Positions 1 to 6,822 of a stretch of 7,441 nt of DNA are shown here, piece by piece. The notes under the pieces are model-generated. The model worked only from the letters and a program-made list of their open reading frames with translations. It had not been told where the DNA came from and ran no database searches. The position numbers and the translations under genes are program-made. This stretch comes from an uncultured Porphyromonadaceae bacterium (lineage in GTDB: Bacteria; Bacteroidota; Bacteroidia; Bacteroidales; Muribaculaceae): positions 1 to 7,441 of the forward strand of contig CAMWKC010000101.1 of assembly GCA_947174735.1 (NCBI GenBank), read 5' to 3'. The stretch's first letter is position 1, and every line of letters starts with the position of its first letter.

Positions 1-10
1 TTTTTTAAAT

Positions 11-75
11 GTCTGAATGACAGCAAGGGAGCTACTATACACTGTGTATAGTAGCTCCCTTGCTGTCATTCAGAC
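11..75. repeat. Perfect 65-nt palindrome with 32-bp arms
   Basis: Left arm 11-42 and right arm 44-75 are exact reverse complements around a single central base at 43; I checked all 32 pairs. The fold would give a very stable hairpin on either strand. It lies in the non-coding leader before the efflux operon. It could be a terminator for a gene left of the window, but no T-run follows it on either strand: bases 76-90 are AG-rich with no T-run, and reading leftwards the minus strand gives ATTTAAAAAA. The T6 at 1-6 precedes the hairpin and may be the tail of another terminator outside the window. A palindromic repeat element is the alternative. The structure is certain; the function is unknown. 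Confidence 0.9.
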
Positions 76-111
76 AGAGAACAAAATCGGCTTTCAGACA
101 GTTAAAACTAT

Positions 112-137
112 AAAACGAAATTCCACTTATTCGTTTT
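112..137. promoter_or_regulatory. 8-bp inverted repeat, candidate operator before the efflux operon
   Basis: AAAACGAA at 112-119 is mirrored exactly by TTCGTTTT at 130-137, with 10 nt between. It ends 12 nt before the ATG of the outer-membrane channel gene. A dyad of this size and place fits an operator for a dimeric repressor such as a TetR-type protein, which commonly control RND efflux operons, but no regulator gene is visible here to pair it with. It could also be a weak AT-rich mRNA hairpin near the start codon. I see no match to the Bacteroidetes -7 element TAnnTTTG between 76 and 149, so the promoter is not located. Confidence 0.35.
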
Positions 138-149
138 CCACGTAATATT

Positions 150-1574
150 ATGACAAAAATTCTCCCCCTGTTTGCTTTTTGCAGTATGTCTGTATACTGT
201 CTTACAACAGCCGCACAGACAGACTATATAAGCGAGCATTTGCGTGAGCCGATGCCAGCACAGTGGTCCCTGCAGCCCGAAGCATTCCAAAGTCTTCCTA
301 CCGAAGATGACTGGTGGCAGACCTTAGGTGATCCGACACTGATAAAGCTGCTTGATATGGCAGAAAGTAACAATTTTGACATTCTCGCCACAGCTAAACG
401 TATTGAAGCTGCCCGACAGAGTCTGAACGAAGTACGGGCAGCTTACTTCCCTACAGTAAGTGCCAACGCCGGCTGGACCAAACTACAGAATTCAGGACGC
501 CAGACTGCTACGTCGGTGCCTGCAACAGACATGAGTTATTTCTCGCTCGGTCTCTCAGCCCAGTGGGAAGTCGACCTGTTTGGCCGTGTGGCCGCCAATG
601 CCAGGACAAGCCGACAGGCCTATAACGCCACCCGGGCAGAGTATGCGGGAGCAATGGTATCATTAGCGGCCAACGTAGCCAAAGCTTACATAAATCTGCG
701 TTTGTATCAGGAACAGCTACATGTGGCTCAGGCGCATATCGAACAACAGCGTAAAGTGACCGTAATTGCCGAAGCCCGTTTTGAAGCAGGTTTAGGTAAT
801 ATGCTCGAAGTCAATCAGGCAAGAATTGTGCTCTACTCTACAGAAGCCTCACTTCCCGGTCTTGAAGCTATGGTCAAGACATCGGTCAACGCTATAGCTT
901 TGTTAACAGGCCGTTACCCGAATGAAATCGCCGAATTACTCGCTCAGAATGAAAGAGACCTACCTGAAGTGACCTCAGTATTCGGTACCGGAGTTCCGCT
1001 TGATTTGCTGCGGAGACGCCCTGACATTGTACAGTCGGAACTCAATATGGCACAATTGGCAGCTCAGATAGGTGTTCAGAAAAAGGATTTTCTTCCAACT
1101 CTCTCAATAACCGGGGCTATAGGTACGAGCGCCCATAAAGCTGATGCCTTATTCGGCAGTCACAGCATGACATACTCAGTAGCTCCTCAGCTCAGCTGGA
1201 CCATTTTCGACGGTCTGGCACGCAACTACCGTGTTGCAGAGGCAAGAGCTGATTTTGAAGCGGCTATAGATTCATACAATCTCACCGTAATGACCGCTTT
1301 ACAGGAAGTGGATAATGCTATGATTAATTACACTGAGTCCCTGAAAACAATACAGCTTTACAAAAAGGTAGTCGAGGCAAGTCACGACGCGCTGCGACTT
1401 TCTATGGAGCGCTATAAGCAGGGACTGTCGGAATTTACCAATGTAGCTGATGCTCAGATAAACTATCTCACTTACCAAAATTCACTGGTATCTTCAAAAG
1501 CGAAGACCCTCACAGCTCTTATCTCGCTCTATGAAGCATTAGGTGGAGGCTGGAACGGCTCACTTCCCGACTGA
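150..1574 (+). CDS. RND efflux outer-membrane channel, TolC/NodT family
   Basis: This 474-residue protein is the outer-membrane exit duct of a tripartite efflux pump; such channels act as trimers. Residues 1-23 look like a signal peptide ending in AAQ, suggesting signal peptidase I cleavage. C11 and C17 lack a proper lipobox, so a lipoprotein form, common in the NodT branch, is unlikely. Two outer-membrane efflux repeats follow. Family signatures are WEVDLFGR at 139-146, GVPLDLLRRRPDI at 281-293, FLPTLSI at 314-320, W-IFDGLARN near 350-359, YKQGL at 422-426 and ALGGGW at 463-468. Length is normal for the family. The ATG at 150 is the first in frame and gives the signal peptide directly. It is first in the operon, 50 nt before the adaptor gene. 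Substrate cannot be read from the sequence. Confidence 0.95.
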   Translation: MTKILPLFAFCSMSVYCLTTAAQTDYISEHLREPMPAQWSLQPEAFQSLPTEDDWWQTLGDPTLIKLLDMAESNNFDILATAKRIEAARQSLNEVRAAYFPTVSANAGWTKLQNSGRQTATSVPATDMSYFSLGLSAQWEVDLFGRVAANARTSRQAYNATRAEYAGAMVSLAANVAKAYINLRLYQEQLHVAQAHIEQQRKVTVIAEARFEAGLGNMLEVNQARIVLYSTEASLPGLEAMVKTSVNAIALLTGRYPNEIAELLAQNERDLPEVTSVFGTGVPLDLLRRRPDIVQSELNMAQLAAQIGVQKKDFLPTLSITGAIGTSAHKADALFGSHSMTYSVAPQLSWTIFDGLARNYRVAEARADFEAAIDSYNLTVMTALQEVDNAMINYTESLKTIQLYKKVVEASHDALRLSMERYKQGLSEFTNVADAQINYLTYQNSLVSSKAKTLTALISLYEALGGGWNGSLPD

Positions 1575-1624
1575 GTATACCGGTTTCCGATTCTTAAATA
1601 TCAATTATCCACACCAATCCCGAC

Positions 1625-2746
1625 ATGAAAAGCTTATATATACCTTCCATAGCCTGTCTTACCCTTTGTTCGGTAGCTATGACAGCATGCCATAAGAAAG
1701 AAAAAGCCCAGGCTCCATCCATACCCGAAATCAGTGTCGCTGTTCCGGTAATAGACTCGGTAGTACTTTATAAAACTTATCCCGGTACTCTCTCGGCTAC
1801 CAGCTCAGCCAAAGTTATGGCCCGGGTTAACGGACTGCTTGAAAAGAAACATTTTCAGGATGGTGCCCGTGTACGTGCCGGACAGCCGCTCTACACGATT
1901 GAGTCATCGCGTTACCGTGACCTTGTAAATCAAGCAGAAGCGACTCTGGCATCTGCTCGCAGCCAATACGATTACGCTTCACGTCAGTATGCGGCCATGA
2001 CTAAGGCACTACAAAGTGATGCGGTATCACAGATGGATGTGGCTCAGGCTAAAAACAGCATGGAGAGTGCTCAGGCAGCTATAAAGAGTGCGGAAGCTGC
2101 ACTTAACACCGCACGCACCAATCTGGGTTACTGCACCGTTACGGCACCGACTGACGGTTGGGTGACAGATGGAGTGTACAGCGTCGGTAATTATGTCAAC
2201 GGTGAAGGTGCACCTGTCCAAGTGACGACAATCGTCAATAACGATGCCTTCAATCTCAGGTTTCATATCGAAGACAGTCAGTATGAAAATATGGTAGGCA
2301 GCAATGGCGGAGCGGCAAATCCTCTATACCGCTCTATGCCTGTACACTTCTCGGAACCTCTGCCCCACACTTATACCGCTAACCTGCTGTACGAATCGCC
2401 TTCCATCGACCCTTCTACCGGCACACTGCTGCTGAAGGCCAGAGTCCATAATATTGACAACGAGCTTAAAGACGGCATGTACGTCACATTATCACTGCCC
2501 TACGGTGTCAACCCCCGGGCTGTACTGATAAATGACGCTTCGATAGGCACTGACCAGTTAGGTAAATATATTTATCTGGTCAATGACTCTAACCGTATAA
2601 TATTACAGCATATAGAAGTAGGTGAGGTTTATCATGATACTCTGCGTATAGTAGAGAAAGGCATAGAACCCGGACAGCGTTATGTCACTAAAGCTCTGCT
2701 GTCGGTGCGTACAGGCATGGAGATAAAACCTGTGCTTGAGAAATAA
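1625..2746 (+). CDS. RND efflux periplasmic adaptor lipoprotein, AcrA-type membrane fusion protein
   Basis: This 373-residue protein joins the inner-membrane pump to the outer-membrane channel. The N-terminus is a lipoprotein signal with lipobox MTAC and lipidated C22, so it should be anchored by lipid and lie in the periplasm. Order of parts: lipoyl-type half at about 61-93 (VNGLLEKKHFQDGARVRAG), a coiled-coil hairpin rich in Ala, Gln and Ser at about 96-165, the second lipoyl half (CTVTAPTDGWV, 170-180), a beta-barrel domain with DPSTGTLLLKARV (262-274) and LKDGMYV (281-287), and a membrane-proximal domain to the C-terminus with GKYIYLV (313-319). Length is typical of AcrA homologues. The ATG at 1625 gives the intact signal directly. 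The stop lies 31 nt before the preferred pump start. Confidence 0.95.
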   Translation: MKSLYIPSIACLTLCSVAMTACHKKEKAQAPSIPEISVAVPVIDSVVLYKTYPGTLSATSSAKVMARVNGLLEKKHFQDGARVRAGQPLYTIESSRYRDLVNQAEATLASARSQYDYASRQYAAMTKALQSDAVSQMDVAQAKNSMESAQAAIKSAEAALNTARTNLGYCTVTAPTDGWVTDGVYSVGNYVNGEGAPVQVTTIVNNDAFNLRFHIEDSQYENMVGSNGGAANPLYRSMPVHFSEPLPHTYTANLLYESPSIDPSTGTLLLKARVHNIDNELKDGMYVTLSLPYGVNPRAVLINDASIGTDQLGKYIYLVNDSNRIILQHIEVGEVYHDTLRIVEKGIEPGQRYVTKALLSVRTGMEIKPVLEK

Positions 2747-2777
2747 AACCGAGTCAATCACTTCCAAGACACACAGA

Positions 2778-5700
2778 ATGTTCTCTAAATTCTTTATAAC
2801 ACGTCCCATTTTTGCCACAGTTCTCGCTATACTGATGGTGCTTGCGGGCATTATGTGTATGACGACACTGCCGGTAGCGCAATATCCCGATATATCGCAA
2901 CCTACGGTAATGGTGAACGCGGACTATCCCGGTGCTAACGCACAGACCGTAGCGCAGACAATAGGCATACCGATCGAACAGCAGCTCAACGGTGTCGAAA
3001 ACATGCTTTATATGAGCTCTACTTCCGGCTCTGACGGTAGTTACTCACTGACAGTAACCTTCAAAAACGGTACTGACCTCGACGAAGCCGCTATCGACGT
3101 ACAGAATCGTATATCGCTTGTATCAGGCTCACTGCCTTCCGAAGTCACACAACAGGGAGTAAGTGTCACCAAGGAGTCAAGCAATCAGGTACTGTTCGCT
3201 TCTCTTGAAACCTCACATCCGGAACTTTATGATGCCCTCTATCTTACTAACTACGCCACACTTTACCTCATCGACCCCATAACCCGTGTTGACGGTGTGG
3301 GTGGCGTACAGGCTTTCGGTGCGGGTGATTACAGTATGCGTGTATGGCTTGACCCACAGGCTATGCGTATACGCAATCTGACACCACAGCAGGTCATAGC
3401 TGCAATCGAGAGTCAGAATGCTAACGTCACACCCGGTTCAGTCGGTACACCTCCCGGCAGCGGTGACACACAGTTTGAGTTTACACTTACCAGTCAGGGA
3501 CGTCTGGCGACAGCCGAAGAATTCGGCAATATTATTATCCGCAGCAATGGCAGCGGTTTGTTACGTCTGAAAGATGTGGCAAAAGTCGAACTGGGTAGTG
3601 AGAGTTATTCTATGGTGGCACGTGTCAACGGACGTGAATGTGCCCTTATAGGCGTACAACAACTACCGGGCGCAAATGCCCTTGAAGTGGCTGACGGTGT
3701 GATAAAGGAATTGGATCGTCTAAGTCAGTACTTTCCTGAAGGTATCACATATAATGTGGTAATGAATCAGACAGTATTTGTACGTGAGTCGATAGATGAT
3801 GTGCTTTCTACTTTCGTCATCACTTCGCTAATCGTACTTGTAGTGATTCTGATTTTCCTACAGAACTGGCGTGCCGTAATCATTCCTATGCTTACGATTC
3901 CTGTTTCGCTGATAGGCACGTTCGCTGTCATGAAACTGATGGGGTTCACTATCAATACCCTCACACTGTTCGGTCTGGTGCTTGCCATAGCTATTGTGGT
4001 TGACGATGCTATAGTAGTAGTTGAAGACTGCTCACGTCTGGTCGATAAAGGAGTACTTAACCGTATACAGGCTGCTGAAAAGGCTATGCAGGAACTTACG
4101 GGTCCCGTAGTAGGTGAGGTACTTGTACTTATGTCCGTATTTATACCTACTGCTTTTATATCAGGTATTACAGGACAGCTCTACAAGCAGTTTGCACTGA
4201 CCATAGCTATATCGACGGCTTTCTCCGGTTTTAATGCTCTTACTCTTACTCCGGCCTTGTGTGCGTTGTTCCTTACACCGCGTAAACCGGCCAGGTTCTT
4301 CGTCTACGTATGGTTTAATAAGTTCTGGAACAAGGTGCTGCACTTGTACAACAATATAATATCAAAGATGCTTGCTCACCCGTTTGCATCTATGCTGATA
4401 TTTCTTATTGTTGCCGGTGCAGGTATATATGGGTTCATAGCTATGCCTACAAGTTATATTCCTTCGGAGGATATGGGATATTTCATGACCTCGGTACAGC
4501 TTCCCACGGGTGCTGCTCTGGAACGTACAGAAAAAGTTGTCAGTGCTCTGAGCGAAGAAATAAAGAAATTGCCTGAAGTCAAGGACGTAATGACCATCAC
4601 CGGCTTTTCGATGATGGGAGGCGGCGCAGGGTCGAACATGGCCTCACTCAATATCATGCTTGTACCGTGGAAAGAACGCGGAAAGAAAGGCTCTATAGAT
4701 AATGTGATAGCCAAAGTCGATGAAATTTCAGCACGGTTTCAGGAGGCTATTATTTTCTCGGTTAATCCGCCTGCCATGCCAGGTATAGGCATGTCAAGCG
4801 GTCTGCAGATGCAGCTGCTCGACATTAACAGTCTGGGACCTGAAGAGATGATGAAAGCTATAGCAGAACTACGTGTGGCAGCTGAAGCCGACCCGCGTAT
4901 AGCCTCGCTGACATCACTTTACGAAGGTGTAGTACCGCAGTATTCACTTCTCATAGACCGTGATCGCGTCGAGATGCAAGGAGTTAATCTCGATAATATT
5001 TTCTCTGCACTTTCAGCCTATATGGGAGGTGATTATGTCAACGACTTCATAAAACTTGGCCACATATATCAGGTACGCCTTCAGGCTGAAGGTACTTCAC
5101 GCCGCAACGTGGCTGATGTATTGCAGATAGCTGTCCCCAATTCACAGGGTAATATGGTACCCCTGAGTTCTTTTGTCACAATCAAGCCTACTATGGGACA
5201 GGAACTCGTTTCGCGTTATAACATGTATTCCACAGCGTCGGTAACGGCAACTCCGGCTCACGGAGTATCGAGCTCCGAAGCTATCAAGGCAATGGAAGAA
5301 CTTGTTACTGACCACCTCGGCAAAAACTATTCATACGCATGGACCGGTATGGCCTATCAGGAAACACAGTCAGGAACAACAATTTCTTTTGTGTTCTTCT
5401 TTGCTATAATCATGACTATACTTGTACTGGCTGCCCAGTATGAAAGCTGGACTGACCCTATAGCAGTCGTACTTAGTATGCCGGTGGCTATTTTAGGCAC
5501 AGTGGTAGGCTGTCTGGCTATGAATCAGAGTATCAGTATCTACACTGAAATCGGATTGATATTGCTATTAGGTATGTCGGCAAAAAATGCCATTCTTATC
5601 GTCGAATACGCAATGGACTTCCGCAAGTCCGGTATGGATATAGTTAAAGCAGCCCATGATGCAGGTGTCATACGTTTCCGCCCTATCATGATGACCGCCT

Positions 5701-5966
5701 TAGCTTTCGTATTCGGTGTGATGCCGATGATGTTCTCTACCGGTGCCGGTGCTAACAGCCGTATTGAATTAGGTACGGCCGTAGTCTTCGGCATGGCTCT
5801 CAACGGCCTTATCGGCACACTGTTCGTGCCTACCTTCTGGGAAGTAATGCAGCGCTTCAACGAGAACTACCTCTCTAAAATCATCAAGAAACCGACATTC
5901 AAAGCCACTCAGGCACAGATGGACGCTGTCGACAGTGCCCAATCACTGGACAGCCAGGCGGAGTAG
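2778..5966 (+). CDS. RND multidrug efflux transporter, AcrB/HAE-1 type inner-membrane pump
   Basis: This is a complete 1062-residue proton-driven pump of the HAE-1 RND family, expected to work as a trimer in the inner membrane. It starts with MFSKFFITRPIFATVLA, matching the AcrB N-terminus; an in-frame TTG at 2736 would add 14 residues unlike the family and overlap the adaptor gene, so ATG 2778 is chosen. TM1 is followed by a large periplasmic loop, a membrane block from about residue 341, a second loop from about 560 and a last membrane block from about 868. The proton-relay residues are present: D409 and D410 in VVDDAIVVVE (AcrB D407/D408) and K936 in GMSAKNAILIVEYA (AcrB K940). MPTSYIPSEDMGYF near 549 is another family signature. 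There is no frameshift. The stop codon TAG is the last triplet of a repeat-like unit that begins the downstream array. Substrate is not predictable. Confidence 0.97.
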   Translation: MFSKFFITRPIFATVLAILMVLAGIMCMTTLPVAQYPDISQPTVMVNADYPGANAQTVAQTIGIPIEQQLNGVENMLYMSSTSGSDGSYSLTVTFKNGTDLDEAAIDVQNRISLVSGSLPSEVTQQGVSVTKESSNQVLFASLETSHPELYDALYLTNYATLYLIDPITRVDGVGGVQAFGAGDYSMRVWLDPQAMRIRNLTPQQVIAAIESQNANVTPGSVGTPPGSGDTQFEFTLTSQGRLATAEEFGNIIIRSNGSGLLRLKDVAKVELGSESYSMVARVNGRECALIGVQQLPGANALEVADGVIKELDRLSQYFPEGITYNVVMNQTVFVRESIDDVLSTFVITSLIVLVVILIFLQNWRAVIIPMLTIPVSLIGTFAVMKLMGFTINTLTLFGLVLAIAIVVDDAIVVVEDCSRLVDKGVLNRIQAAEKAMQELTGPVVGEVLVLMSVFIPTAFISGITGQLYKQFALTIAISTAFSGFNALTLTPALCALFLTPRKPARFFVYVWFNKFWNKVLHLYNNIISKMLAHPFASMLIFLIVAGAGIYGFIAMPTSYIPSEDMGYFMTSVQLPTGAALERTEKVVSALSEEIKKLPEVKDVMTITGFSMMGGGAGSNMASLNIMLVPWKERGKKGSIDNVIAKVDEISARFQEAIIFSVNPPAMPGIGMSSGLQMQLLDINSLGPEEMMKAIAELRVAAEADPRIASLTSLYEGVVPQYSLLIDRDRVEMQGVNLDNIFSALSAYMGGDYVNDFIKLGHIYQVRLQAEGTSRRNVADVLQIAVPNSQGNMVPLSSFVTIKPTMGQELVSRYNMYSTASVTATPAHGVSSSEAIKAMEELVTDHLGKNYSYAWTGMAYQETQSGTTISFVFFFAIIMTILVLAAQYESWTDPIAVVLSMPVAILGTVVGCLAMNQSISIYTEIGLILLLGMSAKNAILIVEYAMDFRKSGMDIVKAAHDAGVIRFRPIMMTALAFVFGVMPMMFSTGAGANSRIELGTAVVFGMALNGLIGTLFVPTFWEVMQRFNENYLSKIIKKPTFKATQAQMDAVDSAQSLDSQAE

Positions 5967-5984
5967 TCGGAATGGTGGGAGCTG

Positions 5985-6139
5985 TCGGAGCTGTCGGAGT
6001 TATCGGAGTAATCGGAGAGTCGGAGTAATCAGAGCTGTCGGAACTATCGGAGTAATCGGTTCATTTGATAACTCTGATAATTCCGACAGCTCCGATTATT
6101 CCGACTCTCCGATAACTCCGATTACTCCGACAGCTCCGA
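5985..6139. terminator. Very long imperfect hairpin, possible bidirectional terminator
   Basis: Bases 5985-6059 can pair with 6065-6139 around the loop TTCAT (6060-6064). Of 75 pairs I count 66 Watson-Crick, four G-T wobbles (at 6025, 6049, 6058, 6059) and five mismatches (at 6001, 6010, 6031, 6044, 6054). It sits between convergent genes, where a shared terminator is expected, and I see no other terminator candidate for either operon. There is no T-run after the stem on either side, so it is not a standard intrinsic terminator. The wobbles become A-C mismatches in the minus-strand transcript, so the fold should be somewhat stronger in the efflux mRNA. The pairing is directly visible; the terminating role is inferred. 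Confidence 0.45.
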
Positions 6140-6170
6140 TTACTCCGACTCTCCGATGACTCCGATTATT
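6083..6170. repeat. 44-bp tandem duplication inside the queE-side array arm
   Basis: Bases 6083-6126 and 6127-6170 each consist of five units of 9, 9, 8, 9 and 9 nt and differ at only three positions. This shows that the array grew by duplicating a block of five units as well as single units. The 8-nt unit sits at the same place in both copies. The left arm (efflux side) has one such block in inverted orientation, so the two arms differ in length. Confidence 0.88.
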
Positions 6171-6197
6171 CCGATAACTCCGACAGCTCCGACTCCC

Positions 6198-6797
6198 TCA
6201 CGGGATATCCAGATAGCGATGCAGCTGCACACTCAGCGTCCAACGCGGGTCAGCCAACACACGGCGCACTGTGCTGAGACGGTTCATCTCGAACTGTTTG
6301 GGGTCAGCTACATAGCACGGCTGCAGATACATCAGAGTGCGTTCGCCCCGGCACGGCAGTTCAAAGTAAGGATCGAGAGGCTGGCCGAGGTCAACTACCT
6401 TTATCTCATCAGCACGGTCAGCTACAATGTCATGAGGTACAACACCCGGCAGATTATTTTTAGGTGATACACATACCCAGTCAACCGAAGGAGGTACAGG
6501 ACGGCTGCCATTAGTCTCTATAGCCACCATTTTACCTGTGGCTCGTTTAAGCATACGCACAAAATCATTATCAATGACGAGGGTAGGTTCGCCACCGGTC
6601 AGCACTATCCATCGGGCGGAGTAGAGTTTTATAGCGCGTATTATGTCATCGTCACTCATCAGTATGCCTTGTTCGTGACGTGTGTCACAAAAAGGACACT
6701 CAAGATTACAACCCGAAAAACGGACAAAGACCGAGGGGTACCCTGTATGGTGCCCCTCGCCTTGTAACGAATAGAATATCTCGTTTACTCTCTTCAT
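6198..6797 (-). CDS. queE: 7-carboxy-7-deazaguanine synthase QueE (radical SAM enzyme)
   Basis: QueE rearranges 6-carboxy-5,6,7,8-tetrahydropterin to 7-carboxy-7-deazaguanine, using S-adenosylmethionine, a 4Fe-4S cluster and magnesium, in cytoplasmic queuosine precursor synthesis. The 199-residue protein begins MKRVNEIFYSLQGEG, the usual QueE opening that contacts substrate. The cluster cysteines are C30, C34 and C37 in CNLECPFCDT (C-x3-C-x2-C). GGEP at 68-71 is the SAM-binding motif, ETNGS is at 94-98 and CVSPK at 109-113. Length is normal and the protein is intact. It is the last gene of the queCDE group, 25 nt after the queD stop, and its own stop touches the repeat array. A GC-rich hairpin lies in codons 13-22, where the protein motif is conserved, so coding constraint may explain it. 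Confidence 0.96.
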   Translation of the reverse strand: MKRVNEIFYSLQGEGHHTGYPSVFVRFSGCNLECPFCDTRHEQGILMSDDDIIRAIKLYSARWIVLTGGEPTLVIDNDFVRMLKRATGKMVAIETNGSRPVPPSVDWVCVSPKNNLPGVVPHDIVADRADEIKVVDLGQPLDPYFELPCRGERTLMYLQPCYVADPKQFEMNRLSTVRRVLADPRWTLSVQLHRYLDIP

Positions 6798-6822
6798 TTC
6801 AACAGTTGTTTTATTGTGTAGC

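Larger units (their letters stand above)
5958..6197. repeat. Convergent array of 9-nt TCGGAGNNN units filling the gap between two stop codons
   Basis: On the + strand, ten units run from 5967 to 6055, preceded by GCGGAGTAG (5958-5966), which holds the last codons and stop of the pump gene. On the - strand, fourteen units run from 6192 to 6069, starting five bases after the queE stop; one more decayed unit is at 6060-6068. TCGGA(G/A) is nearly constant and the last three bases are drawn mostly from CTG, TTA and TAA. Three units are 8 nt long, TCGGAGAG, at 6012-6019 and on the minus strand at 6105-6112 and 6149-6156. These break any reading frame, and some frames contain stops, so the array is not coding. 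It accounts for the whole 231-bp intergenic space. Function is unknown; termination or 3'-end protection is plausible. Confidence 0.93.

Noticed and set aside
11..75. Standard intrinsic terminator
   Set aside because: No T-run follows the stem on either strand; kept as a palindrome of unknown role.
1575..1624. Internal promoter or terminator between channel and adaptor genes
   Set aside because: The 50-nt gap shows no stem, no T-run and no TAnnTTTG element; co-transcription is simpler.
2736..2777. Upstream TTG start for the pump gene
   Set aside because: It would add 14 residues unlike AcrB-family N-termini and overlap the adaptor stop; ATG at 2778 gives the canonical start.
5967..6197. CRISPR array
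   Set aside because: Units are 9 nt with no unique spacers, inverted halves and no cas genes nearby.
5935..6467. Two + strand open frames (5935-6159 and 6156-6467) giving proteins rich in Ser-Asp-Asn and Ile-Thr-Pro repeats
   Set aside because: They are translations of the non-coding 9-nt array, and the second continues antisense to queE. The 8-nt units shift the frame, which selection for a peptide would not tolerate.
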